Origin: an uncultured Bacilli bacterium
Lineage (GTDB): Bacteria; Bacillota_I; Bacilli_A; RF39; UBA660
Length of the DNA stretch: 64,000 bases
Reading direction: 5' to 3'
Assembly: GCA_934122275.1 (NCBI GenBank)
Contig: CAKOWI010000004.1
Span: 1 to 64,000 of the forward strand
Positions 17,259 to 26,112 of this stretch are shown here, piece after piece. The stretch's first letter is position 1; each line of letters begins with the position of its first letter. Made by a program: the position numbers and the translations under genes. The notes under the pieces were generated by a model. The model saw nothing but the letters and a program-made list of their open reading frames with translations, did not search any database and was not told the DNA's origin.

Positions 17259-17560
17259 TTAAAATATAGGTGAATTGCTACCTATATTTTTTCTTGCAAA
17301 TAAATTTTCTTCTTCCTCTACTTTTATGTAATAATTAATTTCATTTATATCATCCATTGATAATAATTCAACATAATGACTCCACGATAATAGTTGCGAC
17401 ACTATCGCAAGTTTTTTAGAAATATTAAAAAATTGTCTCATTCTTACAAGTGAAGTAAATGTATAATCTTTCCCTAACTCTCTAGTTAGCTTATCAGAAT
17501 GCTTTTTTATAATTTTCTCACCGTAATAGCTTTCCGATATTATAGTACGTTTTTAAATCA
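17259..17560 (-). pseudogene. Remnant of a DUF1016 (YhcG-type) nuclease-domain protein
   Basis: The minus strand reads YGEKIIKKHSDKLTREL, then LVRMRQFFNI and LSWSHYVELL, the diagnostic central motifs of the DUF1016/YhcG family. Just upstream, TYYNIGKLL (another family motif) is in a different frame. The N-terminus and the C-terminal PDDEXK nuclease region are absent, and the frame ends early after a Glu-rich tail. It is a decayed fragment between pflB and pflA. These proteins are often linked to restriction or mobile DNA. Confidence 0.75.
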
Positions 17561-17691
17561 TTTTTATTCTTAGAGTAATCTTTTACTCTTTTATATAACT
17601 AACTCTTCTTTTATTTTATTATAATAGTTCATAATACCTATTTTTCCTTTTAATTAACCATTTATTATATTGATTATTTTTTAAAATATTG

Positions 17692-17720
17692 TTGGATATT
17701 ATCCGTTTTTAATATATAAT
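17692..17720 (+). promoter_or_regulatory. Promoter of pflA
   Basis: TTGGAT (17692-17697) and TATAAT (17715-17720) have a 17-bp spacer. The leader before the ATG at 17737 would be very short, about 10 nt. Confidence 0.55.
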
Positions 17721-17736
17721 TAACATGGTGATTATA

Positions 17737-18456
17737 ATGATTGGAAAAATAAATAGCATTGAAACCATGGGATTAGTAGATGGACCTGGTGTTAGATTTG
17801 TCGTGTTTCTTCAAGGCTGTCCTTTAAGGTGTAAATTTTGTCATAATCCAGAAACGTGGGATGTAAATGGTAAATCAAATGTATATACTCCAGAAGAACT
17901 AATAAAAAAAATTCTTAACTACAAACCATATTTCAAAAAAAATGGTGGTGTCACATTTTCAGGTGGAGAACCACTAATGCAGAAAGAATTTTTATTAGAA
18001 TGCCTAAAATTATGTAAAAAAAATGATATTAATACTTGTCTAGATACTGCTGGAAGTATTTTAAATTGTGAAGAAATACTTAAGTATACTGATCTTGTTA
18101 TATTTGATATAAAAGGCACAAATAAACTTAATTACAAAAATATGACAGATTTTAACATTGATAATTCATTGAAGTTTTTAGAACTATGTCAGAAAATGAA
18201 TAAAAAAATATGGATTCGTGTTGTAATAGTTCCTGGAATAAATGACACTAATGAATACATAGATGAACTGGTAAAATTTATTAAACCAATTAAAAATATA
18301 GAAAAAATAGAGTTTTTACCATATCATACCTTAGGAGTTCATAAATATGAAGAAATGGGCATAGAATACCCTTTAAAAGGTGTTTCGGATATGGATAAAG
18401 ACAAATGCAAATTATTAGAAAATAAATTAAAAGATGCACTAAAAACCAATGTTTAA
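17737..18456 (+). CDS. pflA: Pyruvate formate-lyase activating enzyme (radical SAM)
   Basis: 239 residues. It uses a 4Fe-4S cluster and S-adenosylmethionine to install the glycyl radical on PflB. The cluster motif is CPLRCKFC (C-x3-C-x2-C), preceded by the typical DGPGVRFVVFLQG; GGVTFSGGEPL follows as the SAM-binding GGE region. The ATG at 17737 is preferred over 17725 because GGTGATTATA precedes it. The partner pflB is immediately upstream. Confidence 0.97.
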   Translation: MIGKINSIETMGLVDGPGVRFVVFLQGCPLRCKFCHNPETWDVNGKSNVYTPEELIKKILNYKPYFKKNGGVTFSGGEPLMQKEFLLECLKLCKKNDINTCLDTAGSILNCEEILKYTDLVIFDIKGTNKLNYKNMTDFNIDNSLKFLELCQKMNKKIWIRVVIVPGINDTNEYIDELVKFIKPIKNIEKIEFLPYHTLGVHKYEEMGIEYPLKGVSDMDKDKCKLLENKLKDALKTNV

Positions 18457-18464
18457 TAAAAAAT

Positions 18465-18485
18465 GGAACTTTATAGTTCCTTTTT
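18465..18485 (+). terminator. Terminator of pflA
   Basis: GGAACT-TTAT-AGTTCC hairpin plus a T-run, overlapping the 3' end of the convergent UDG-like gene. Confidence 0.7.
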
Positions 18486-19133
18486 TAGAATATTATTTTT
18501 TACCCACAATATATCTTCTATGGATTTGTCAATATTAAATCTTCCATTACCGACAGGATAAAATATCGAATAACATTTATATTCTTTACCATTAATTATT
18601 TTTATAAATTTCTTTTTTCTACACTGTGAAACTGATACTTTTTCTTTGAGAAAAACCGAACTAACTTGGTTACCAAATAAAATAATGATTTTAGGATTAA
18701 TTATTTCAATTTCTTTTTCTAATAAATTTAGGTATTTTTCATATACAGAATTTTGAATTGGTCTAGCATCAATTTGAGTACATTTACCTAAATTAGTAAT
18801 AAATATATTATTTTTCTTTACTTCATCATATACTTTTTCTGCAAAGTCTTCATTCCATTCATTAGACTTTTTCATCTTAATTTCATTATATATATTAATA
18901 TCAAACAAATTAGTTGCAACAAATAAATCCCAAATATTTTTAGTACCAATCCATGGTGCTCTAATACCTTTCCAAGATGAATCAGAAGCAATATTTTTTG
19001 ATGTTGGATTCATAAAAACAAAACATATGTCTGGATTTTTATCGCAACCACCAAAATTAATGGATTTTAAGCTTTTATCTCCATAAATTCTCTGCATTTC
19101 CTCATATTCTTTTTTTAACGTTTCTAAATTCAT
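18471..19133 (-). CDS. Uracil-DNA glycosylase superfamily protein
   Basis: 220 residues. FVFMNPTSKN near residue 35 aligns with the first catalytic loop of UDG-fold enzymes. IFITNLGKCTQID, KIIILFGNQVSS and the late YPVGNGRFN match the core strands and the second active loop. The usual Cys ligands of iron-sulfur family 4/5 UDGs are not evident. Probably a DNA-base-repair or related nucleic-acid enzyme, but the subfamily is unclear. Convergent with pflA. Confidence 0.7.
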   Translation of the reverse strand: MNLETLKKEYEEMQRIYGDKSLKSINFGGCDKNPDICFVFMNPTSKNIASDSSWKGIRAPWIGTKNIWDLFVATNLFDINIYNEIKMKKSNEWNEDFAEKVYDEVKKNNIFITNLGKCTQIDARPIQNSVYEKYLNLLEKEIEIINPKIIILFGNQVSSVFLKEKVSVSQCRKKKFIKIINGKEYKCYSIFYPVGNGRFNIDKSIEDILWVKNNILKKEL

Positions 19134-19416
19134 ATACTACCCTCCAATATCAAAAGCATAATGCTATACATTTTTTATTTATCACACATAAAAAGTATAC
19201 TTTATTTATTATTTAATAGCAATGCTTAATGATAAAGAAAAAAATCAATTCTATTTCTAGGATTGGTTTTTATTAATTTGATCAATCTTTAAGTGGTATA
19301 ATAGTTAATTTAGTTTCATTACTATTAGACCTAAACTTCACTAATTGATATTTTTCTCATTTATAACACATAAATATATACAATTATTATTTTTAAATAT
19401 TACTAAACTATTTCTA
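19134..19416. other. Intergenic stretch between UDG-like and radical SAM genes
   Basis: 283 bp without a supported gene. It contains a hairpin at 19242-19269 (AAATCAATTCTA with TAGGATTGGTTT, two G-U pairs) with a T-run on either strand, the likely terminator of the radical SAM gene to its right. A plus-strand TATAAT near 19299 has no good -35 or gene behind it. Confidence 0.5.
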
Positions 19417-20373
19417 CTATTTATTAGAAATTAAAGCATTACCACAAGTGATTCTATCACTATCTTCTTCTTTACTTGGAACAAAAACAATAACATCCCA
19501 CCCTTCTTTTACTAAGGGTTGCTCAAATTCACGATAAACATCATAATCATCATAAGTAGTAGTTACATCATAACCATTTTCAATAGCTGAATGTGTTTCG
19601 TGAATTGGTGTTATTTTTACAATAAAATTATCTTTATCAAATAAGCTTGATAATTTTTTAGCATCTAATATTGTATCCTTTGTTACTGCAAAATTTAAAG
19701 TATATTTTCTTCCTATAGGTTTTGGTAATTTCTTTGATAACTGCGAGATTTCTTCTAGAGACAAGCTCATATTGTTAAATTGAGAGTTTCTTTGTTCATT
19801 ATCAGTAGAATTAATGCTAAATTGTAGTCCCGCTTCTCCTTTATAGTCAATATTTTTTATATCACACCATTGCAATATGAATTCTTCTAATTTAGAATTG
19901 TTTTTTGGAAGCATTGTTGAAACAACTGGATGAATAGTTTTAGCATCAATATATCTTTTTACTAAGTTTCTTAATTCATCTTTTGCAAATTTTAAAACAT
20001 TTTGATTAAATGTAGGTTCACCCATTCTAGCGAAGTGAACATTGAATCTATCAGTATGATTTACATCTTCATTTTTTAATATTGTTTCTATTTCATAGCG
20101 TAATTCATCCAATGAAACATTTCCTAAAAAACCGAATTTAGGACAATCACAAAATTTGCATTTCATGGGACATCCTTTTTGGGTACTAATAGTTGCTACC
20201 CATTTTTTAGTTAAATCTACTTCTGTATTTTTCACCCCATTAATTTCTTTATATAAGCCTAAAAAATCAGCTTTAATATTATTTTGCTTTCCATAATCAC
20301 CAACTGTCAAAAATTCTATATTTTTTTCTCTATCTACATAAATTTTTCCAGTATGAGTTTTTACTATTTCCAT
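19417..20373 (-). CDS. RlmN/Cfr-like radical SAM protein
   Basis: 318 residues. The cluster motif CPMKCKFCDCP is followed by the RARMGEP-like segment FARMGEPTFN and a C-terminal ITCGNALI, which matches the methyl-carrying Cys region (ACGQL) of RlmN/Cfr methyl synthases. RlmN methylates C2 of A2503 in 23S rRNA and tRNA, and Cfr methylates C8. The sequence looks too diverged to be the housekeeping RlmN, and no rRNA or tRNA-modifying neighbour is present. The ribosome site (AAAAGGAG) supports the start. Its target is unknown. Confidence 0.72.
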   Translation of the reverse strand: MEIVKTHTGKIYVDREKNIEFLTVGDYGKQNNIKADFLGLYKEINGVKNTEVDLTKKWVATISTQKGCPMKCKFCDCPKFGFLGNVSLDELRYEIETILKNEDVNHTDRFNVHFARMGEPTFNQNVLKFAKDELRNLVKRYIDAKTIHPVVSTMLPKNNSKLEEFILQWCDIKNIDYKGEAGLQFSINSTDNEQRNSQFNNMSLSLEEISQLSKKLPKPIGRKYTLNFAVTKDTILDAKKLSSLFDKDNFIVKITPIHETHSAIENGYDVTTTYDDYDVYREFEQPLVKEGWDVIVFVPSKEEDSDRITCGNALISNK

Positions 20374-20673
20374 ATTTTTCTCCTTTTAATACACTGTACA
20401 TAATTTTCTGTTTTTTGATATAACTTTATTAGATTCATTTAATTAAACAATGATTTAAGTTGAACCGACTTAGTTAAAAATACGCAACATGCAAATATTA
20501 AGTGTATCTTTAATATTTTATCAAATTATTTTCATCAACATAAACAGAATTATAACATAAAAAATTTTTTTTGACAATTAATAAAAATTACTCGTTGATA
20601 TTTATTTTTTTATGTATTTTAAAAAAAGAAGTGCACAGAAGTTGTGCATTTTATATTGATTTAATGTTTATTT
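20374..20673. other. 300-bp intergenic stretch
   Basis: No gene seen. It contains a minus-strand terminator at 20632-20648 (TGCACA-GAAGT-TGTGCA followed by a T-rich tail) for the 20674-21273 gene. The rest is A/T-rich sequence that must hold the promoter of the radical SAM gene. Confidence 0.6.
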
Positions 20674-21273
20674 TTACTTCTTTAAAACTTTTGTATGTCC
20701 TTTATTATTCTGGTCATCAAGCCATACGATATCTCTAAATTCCATATTATATTTAGCATAAATGTTTATTACCTCTTCTAAAGTAACATTCTCAACATAC
20801 CATTCAAAATACTTTGGATATAGTTTACTTCTTTTAAATAATAACGAGTCACCACTAACTGTAAATAGATTTAAGATTTTATCCTCATCATCTTCATCAA
20901 CTCTTTTGAAACCAAATCTTTCTAAATCAAAAACGTTATCAAGAGTTATAACAGATTTTAAAGAGCAAGGCTCAATTTCACATCTTTTCTCTATAAAATC
21001 AGTCAAATATGATAACACTTTAAATCCTTCTTCCCTAGAAATTCCTTCTGGAAACATAAAAGGTTCACAAGGACAATTAATCACTCCAATATTATTATCA
21101 CACCTTCCATAATTTTCTCCAATTCTGTGATAATTAACAAAATATAATCTATATACATCCTGATTACAAATTGGATGATTTTCTAGTATAGCATCAAACT
21201 CTAATGTTCTGGAATTAGATGATTCTTTTAATGAAAGTTCCTTTTTCAGTTTTAGTAATTCCTTTAATTTCAT
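20674..21273 (-). CDS. Hypothetical protein, 199 residues
   Basis: I do not recognise the family. The protein is soluble, begins with a Lys/Leu/Glu-rich helix, and has a central segment with several Cys (RCDNNIGVINCPCEPFMFPE, and later EKRCEIEPC). It ends with a DIVWLDDQ segment and a basic tail. There is no signal peptide or membrane helix. It is a single-gene unit with a good ribosome site and terminator, between the radical SAM gene and the tRNAs. Confidence 0.7.
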   Translation of the reverse strand: MKLKELLKLKKELSLKESSNSRTLEFDAILENHPICNQDVYRLYFVNYHRIGENYGRCDNNIGVINCPCEPFMFPEGISREEGFKVLSYLTDFIEKRCEIEPCSLKSVITLDNVFDLERFGFKRVDEDDEDKILNLFTVSGDSLLFKRSKLYPKYFEWYVENVTLEEVINIYAKYNMEFRDIVWLDDQNNKGHTKVLKK

Positions 21274-21331
21274 GCAAAACCTCCTTTGAGAAACTTTTTT
21301 TATAATAGTTATTTATTTTTTTTCAAACAAA

Positions 21332-21354
21332 AAATCAATCATTACAATTGATTT
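21332..21354 (-). terminator. Terminator of the tRNA operon
   Basis: AAATCAAT / ATTGATTT hairpin followed by T-run on the minus strand, about 40 bp after the tRNA-Leu CCA end. Confidence 0.7.
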
Positions 21355-21394
21355 CTATATACCAAAGTTCGAATAGTTCGAACAGATTCTCTAA

Positions 21395-21479
21395 TGGTGC
21401 GGGTGAAGGGACTTGAACCCCCACGGATAAATCCACTAGATCCTAAGTCTAGCGCGTCTGCCAATTTCGCCACACCCGC
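21395..21479 (-). tRNA. tRNA-Leu (anticodon UAG)
   Basis: The acceptor stem GCGGGTG/CACCCGC, T-loop GTTCAAG, long variable arm and anticodon loop CTTAGGA (anticodon TAG) are all present. The CCA end is encoded at 21395-21397. The type II structure confirms Leu. Confidence 0.97.
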
Positions 21480-21492
21480 ATAACAAAATAAG

Positions 21493-21569
<77 letters not shown>

Positions 21570-21588
21570 AACTAACACTTGCCTAATA

Positions 21589-21617
21589 ATAGTATCATAT
21601 TATTTAAAGTTAATCAA
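21589..21617 (-). promoter_or_regulatory. Promoter of the two-tRNA operon
   Basis: Minus-strand TTGATT (21612-21617) and TACTAT (21589-21594), spacer 17 bp, about 20 bp before the first tRNA. Confidence 0.6.
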
Positions 21618-21651
21618 TAATTATTTCAAAAAAAATTAAAAAAATGATGAA

Positions 21652-22080
21652 TTAATCACCATTTTGAAGCAAATTCAACAAATCCACTTTAAATTTATCC
21701 TTTTCAGAATTTGTTTTAGAAATCATAACACCTTTGTAAGCTTGCAATTCTTGTCTGTGTCCTTCAGAAAGTAAGCTTTCTGGAGTAATAGTTTCTAGTA
21801 TAATAGTATGACTATTTTCACAAACAGAATAGTGAAGTACAACATCACCATGTACTCTTACAAATAATTCATCTGAAGGTAATTTAAGTTCATAGCTCTT
21901 GGTATTATCTTTGCTATTTATTCCAGTTAGCTGACCTAAAAAATTACCGTCTTTCATTTCTGGATAATATTCAAATACTAGTTTTTTATAAGCTAACATA
22001 TTATATTTTTTTAAAGAACGTTCTAGCTTATTAAACTCATTTTCGTTTAAATATTCAAAAATATAAGTTATTCCTTTCAT
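21652..22080 (-). CDS. Hypothetical protein, 142 residues
   Basis: No family recognised. A mixed alpha/beta soluble protein starting MKGITYIFEYLNENEFNKLE, with no signal peptide, membrane helix or metal motif. A strong GGGGGAGGG ribosome site precedes the ATG. It stands alone between the tRNA promoter and mutM, on the minus strand. Confidence 0.7.
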   Translation of the reverse strand: MKGITYIFEYLNENEFNKLERSLKKYNMLAYKKLVFEYYPEMKDGNFLGQLTGINSKDNTKSYELKLPSDELFVRVHGDVVLHYSVCENSHTIILETITPESLLSEGHRQELQAYKGVMISKTNSEKDKFKVDLLNLLQNGD

Positions 22081-22196
22081 ATTTTCCCTCCCCCTTTAGT
22101 TAATAATATACATTAATATATATTATTACGTAGTACAGAAATTATAGCACACTCGACATCATTTGTCAATTTATTCTTTTTACACTTACTTTATAT

Positions 22197-23009
22197 TTAT
22201 TTGATAATCTTTTGACAGTATGGACAATAATAAGTACCTCTTTGCCCCACTTTTTCTTTTACTATTACGTTTCCACATTTATAGCACTTTTCATTTTTTC
22301 TCATATGTACCATAAGATGTTTTTCAAACTCCCCTCTTACTCCATCTATATTTGGATATGTCCCTTTGTATTTAAGAGCTTTTTCAAATACCAACTTAGT
22401 GTTTTTTATAATATCATTTATTTCATCTATATTAAGTTTATCTGCATATGATTTTGGATTAATGCCACTTTCAAATAAAATTTCATCAGCATAAATATTT
22501 CCTATACCCGTTATATACTTTTGATCCAATAATACTTTTTTTATTTCTATATGTTTATTTTTAAACTTATTTATTAAATAATTAGCATTTAAATTACTAT
22601 CGTCATATTCAAGCCCTAATTTCTTTTCTTTAAAAAAGTCATTAAACTTACCTTTTTCTATAACTTCCATTTTACCAAACAATCTAGGATCATTGTAATG
22701 AAGTGAAAAATCATCAAAATAAAATATTACATAATCATGTTTATCTTTCTTTGCATTTAATGGTAATAAATAAAATCTACCTTCCATTCTAAAGTGAATT
22801 ATTAAATAATTATTTTCTAACTCAAATATGAGCCACTTACCTCTTCTTTTTACATCTACAATAAGTTCACCTTCAGAGTTTTTAATAAATAGTTCTTTCT
22901 TATTATATACAATCTTATCTAAAAAAACTTCTACTTTGTTAATTCTTTTATTTATAATAACTTTTTGTAAGTCTCTTTTAGTTGTTTCAACTTCTACTAA
23001 TTCCGGCAT
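22197..23009 (-). CDS. mutM: Formamidopyrimidine-DNA glycosylase
   Basis: 270-residue base-excision repair enzyme for oxidised purines such as 8-oxoguanine. The N-terminus MPELVEVET supplies the catalytic Pro2 and Glu3. The hinge region has DPRLFGKMEV. The helix-two-turn-helix contains ITGIGNIYADEIL, and the C-terminal zinc finger reads CYKCG...CPYCQK. AGAGGT lies before the start. It follows polA by 8 bp, a classic Firmicutes polA-mutM repair pair. Confidence 0.97.
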   Translation of the reverse strand: MPELVEVETTKRDLQKVIINKRINKVEVFLDKIVYNKKELFIKNSEGELIVDVKRRGKWLIFELENNYLIIHFRMEGRFYLLPLNAKKDKHDYVIFYFDDFSLHYNDPRLFGKMEVIEKGKFNDFFKEKKLGLEYDDSNLNANYLINKFKNKHIEIKKVLLDQKYITGIGNIYADEILFESGINPKSYADKLNIDEINDIIKNTKLVFEKALKYKGTYPNIDGVRGEFEKHLMVHMRKNEKCYKCGNVIVKEKVGQRGTYYCPYCQKIIK

Positions 23010-23017
23010 AATAACCT

Positions 23018-25597
23018 CTATTTAGTCTCAAGCCAGTTATTGCCAGTTTCTACATCAACTTTTAGTGGAACATCTAGCTTATAAGCATTATCCATGCATC
23101 TAGTAACTATTTCTGATACCTTTTTTATTTCATCTTTTAAAACATTAAATATAAGCTCATCATGTACCTGAAGAAGCATCTTACTTTTTAAGTTATTATT
23201 ATCAAATTCATTTTGAATATCAATCATTGCTTTCTTTAAAATATCAGCACTAGATCCTTGAATAGGCGTATTAAGAGCCATTCTTTCACCCTGATTTCTA
23301 ATCATGTAATTAGTATTTTTTAGTTCATCTATCTTTCTTTTTCTGTTCATTATAGTAGTTACATAGCCCTTTTCATAAGCTTCTTTTATTACATTATCCA
23401 TATAAACTTTAGTACCACTATAAGTTTCAAAATATTTATTAATAAATTCCTTTGCTTCTTTTACACTAATTCCTAAATCTTCAGCTAATCCAAAACTACT
23501 TATACCATATAATATTCCAAAATTAACAGCTTTAGCTTGTCTTCTCATTAATTTTGTAACATCTTTTTCTTCAACTCCAAAAATATCCATTGCAGTTTTA
23601 GTATGAATATCCATATCATTATTAAATGCTTCTATCCAGTTGGGTACCTTTGAAAAGTGAGCGAATATACGCAGTTCAATTTGTGAATAATCACTTGATA
23701 GTAAGACAGAATTTTCTTCTGGAATAAATGCTTTTCTAATTAAACTTCCATAAGAAGTTCTAATAGGAATATTTTGTAGATTAGGTTCTATCGATGATAA
23801 TCTTCCTGTTCTAGTTAATGTTTGAGTATATATTGTATGAATTTTTCCATCTGGTAAAATACTATTTTTTAGACCTATTATATATGTACTTTGAAGTTTT
23901 GATAACATTCTATGTTCTAATATAAGAGGAACTATAGGACTTCTGCTTCTATATTTTTCAAGTGTTGCTTTATCTGTAGAATAACTATTCTTTGTTTTCT
24001 TAACATCAGCTATTTTTAATTTTTCAAATAAAATTTCACCCAATTGTTTAGGAGATGAGATATTAAATTCTTCGCCGCAAATATCGTATATTTGTTTTGA
24101 TATATCATTTATTTTTTTATTTAGTTCTTCTTTCATTTCATCTAATACGTTTTTATCTACTCTTATACCCTCATATTCCATTTTTCCTAAAACATATGAT
24201 AATTTCATTTCTATTTCATTAAACAAATATGTACAATCTTCTTTTTCCATTTCTTCTTGCAATGTATTTTTAGTTTCATATATAAACTTTGCTTTATTTA
24301 CAACCATATTATTAATTATATTGTAATTTAATTCCTTAGCTTTACTAATTACTTCATAAAATGGTATATCATAACCAAATTCATTTGCTAAATATGCTAT
24401 ATCATCTTTAATATTATAATTTAGTAAATATGCCGCTATTGAAGTGTCAAAACTAACATTAGTAAGATTAGTATTTAAGTATTTTAAAGTAACATAATGC
24501 TTCTTTAAATCATAAGTGTATTTTTCTTTGTCGTTGATTAATTTAATAACATCACATATCATATCTTTGTTTACATAATAGGCATTTTTTCCGTCATAAA
24601 TTCCCATTGATAATGGTTTTGATATATGATAATTTGATTTGTCTAATTCTATATAAAATGCTAAAGGATAAGATAATTTTTCTAAATCATCTAGATTGGT
24701 TAATTCTTTAGCTTCTATGCTTTTGTTTTCCTTATTTACTTTCATGTTTTTCAAAAATGAGAAAAACTCTAATTCTTCATATTTAGATTTTAATTTATCT
24801 AAATTAGTATCTTTTATTTTCGTATCTTCTAAGTCAAAATCTAAAGGAACTTCTTTATATATAGTAGCTAAATCCTTACTATCAAATGCACTTTGTCTAT
24901 TATTAATAAGTTTAGTCTTAACTGCGCCACTTATCTTGTCTAAATTATCATATATTCCCTCTAATGAGCCATAATCCACTAATAGTTTAAGTGCTGTTTT
25001 TTTGCCTATTCCCTTTACTCCTGGTATGTTATCAGATGGATCACCTTGTAAGGCTTTAATGTCAACCATTTTTTCAGGTGTAAGATTATATGTTTCATAA
25101 AATGTATTTTTATTCATCATTATATAATCTTTAGTCTTTAATAATTTAACAATTACCTTATCTGTAATAAGCTGTAACAAATCTTTATCACTACTTATTA
25201 TAAGACCATCATATAAATCATTTTCATCAACTTTTTTAGACATTGTACCAATTATATCATCAGCCTCATAATTATCTATTTCAAACCATTTAATACCTAA
25301 AAGTTCAAGTATTTCTTTAGCTACTGGAAACTGTAATTTTAACTCATTAGGCATCTGTATTCTACCAGCTTTATATTCTTTATACTTATCATGTCTAAAT
25401 GTCTTTCCTTTATCAAATGCAACAAGCATATATTCTGGTTTTTCTTCTGATTTTATCTTATTAATCATGTTAATAAAACCATATAATGCATTAGTTGGAA
25501 ACCCTTTACTATTTTTCATAAAGTTTCCTGAGTAAGCAGTTGCATAATAACTTCTAAAAAGCAGGTTATTACCATCTACTAATATTACTTTTTTCAT
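23018..25597 (-). CDS. polA: DNA polymerase I
   Basis: 859 residues. A 5'-3' exonuclease domain comes first (VDGNNLLFRSYY, then the Asp-rich DNYEADDIIGT and GVKGIGKKTALKLL). The middle domain is a degenerate 3'-5' exonuclease: the DxE motif region reads FYIELDKS, so proofreading is probably lost. The polymerase domain has DYSQIELR, RRQAKAVNFGILYG and QVHDELIF. The role is Okazaki-fragment maturation and repair synthesis. ATG 25597 is preferred because GGTGATAAGA precedes it. Co-transcribed with mutM. Confidence 0.97.
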   Translation of the reverse strand: MKKVILVDGNNLLFRSYYATAYSGNFMKNSKGFPTNALYGFINMINKIKSEEKPEYMLVAFDKGKTFRHDKYKEYKAGRIQMPNELKLQFPVAKEILELLGIKWFEIDNYEADDIIGTMSKKVDENDLYDGLIISSDKDLLQLITDKVIVKLLKTKDYIMMNKNTFYETYNLTPEKMVDIKALQGDPSDNIPGVKGIGKKTALKLLVDYGSLEGIYDNLDKISGAVKTKLINNRQSAFDSKDLATIYKEVPLDFDLEDTKIKDTNLDKLKSKYEELEFFSFLKNMKVNKENKSIEAKELTNLDDLEKLSYPLAFYIELDKSNYHISKPLSMGIYDGKNAYYVNKDMICDVIKLINDKEKYTYDLKKHYVTLKYLNTNLTNVSFDTSIAAYLLNYNIKDDIAYLANEFGYDIPFYEVISKAKELNYNIINNMVVNKAKFIYETKNTLQEEMEKEDCTYLFNEIEMKLSYVLGKMEYEGIRVDKNVLDEMKEELNKKINDISKQIYDICGEEFNISSPKQLGEILFEKLKIADVKKTKNSYSTDKATLEKYRSRSPIVPLILEHRMLSKLQSTYIIGLKNSILPDGKIHTIYTQTLTRTGRLSSIEPNLQNIPIRTSYGSLIRKAFIPEENSVLLSSDYSQIELRIFAHFSKVPNWIEAFNNDMDIHTKTAMDIFGVEEKDVTKLMRRQAKAVNFGILYGISSFGLAEDLGISVKEAKEFINKYFETYSGTKVYMDNVIKEAYEKGYVTTIMNRKRKIDELKNTNYMIRNQGERMALNTPIQGSSADILKKAMIDIQNEFDNNNLKSKMLLQVHDELIFNVLKDEIKKVSEIVTRCMDNAYKLDVPLKVDVETGNNWLETK

Positions 25598-25657
25598 TCT
25601 TATCACCATTACCATTATAGCATGCTATTATAAAAACTCTTTATATTAATTTAATTT

Positions 25658-25960
25658 TTAAGTAATAATATTGTTTAACCATGCTTCATAGTATGACAAT
25701 TGTTCTTTCGTATGAAAGTAGTGTTCACCATTTTCAAGTATACATAGTTTACATTTAAAATAATTAGAGAAATCTTTAATGGTACTTTCTTTTTGAATTT
25801 TATCTTTATTTCCATATAAAATATATGTTTCCTTATTCAAAGTAGTTATCTTATTACTTTTAACATATGAATAATAATCCCAATATATAGTTTGACCAAA
25901 TGATGTTTTTATTTTTATTATATGCTTCTTTATTTTTTGGAGAGGAAGTTCATAAAAAAA
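25658..25960 (-). pseudogene. Alpha/beta-hydrolase, C-terminal remnant
   Basis: An open frame without a proper start encodes SFGQTIYWDYYSYVKSN, YILYGNKDKIQ and ILENGEHYFHTKEQL, ending with a Trp-containing helix. This is the C-terminal third of an alpha/beta-fold hydrolase: the strand before the acid residue, and the catalytic His in GEHYF. The nucleophile-bearing N-terminal part is missing. The only in-frame ATG (25840) lies well inside the domain. Likely a truncated leftover. Confidence 0.7.
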
Positions 25961-26112
25961 ATATATTTTGATATAGTAAGAACACTTTCTTTATCTTATT
26001 TGAATTCAAATAGTTTTTTATTACTAAATACTTATCCATATTTTATTAACTCCACAAATTACTATTTATAAAGTAAGTAGTGATTATATACATACTTACA
26101 ATTTTATATATT

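Noticed and set aside
21368..21384. GTTCGAATAGTTCGAAC repeat beside the tRNA-Leu
   Set aside because: Looks like duplicated T-loop sequence but no other tRNA parts are present; too short to call a tRNA remnant.
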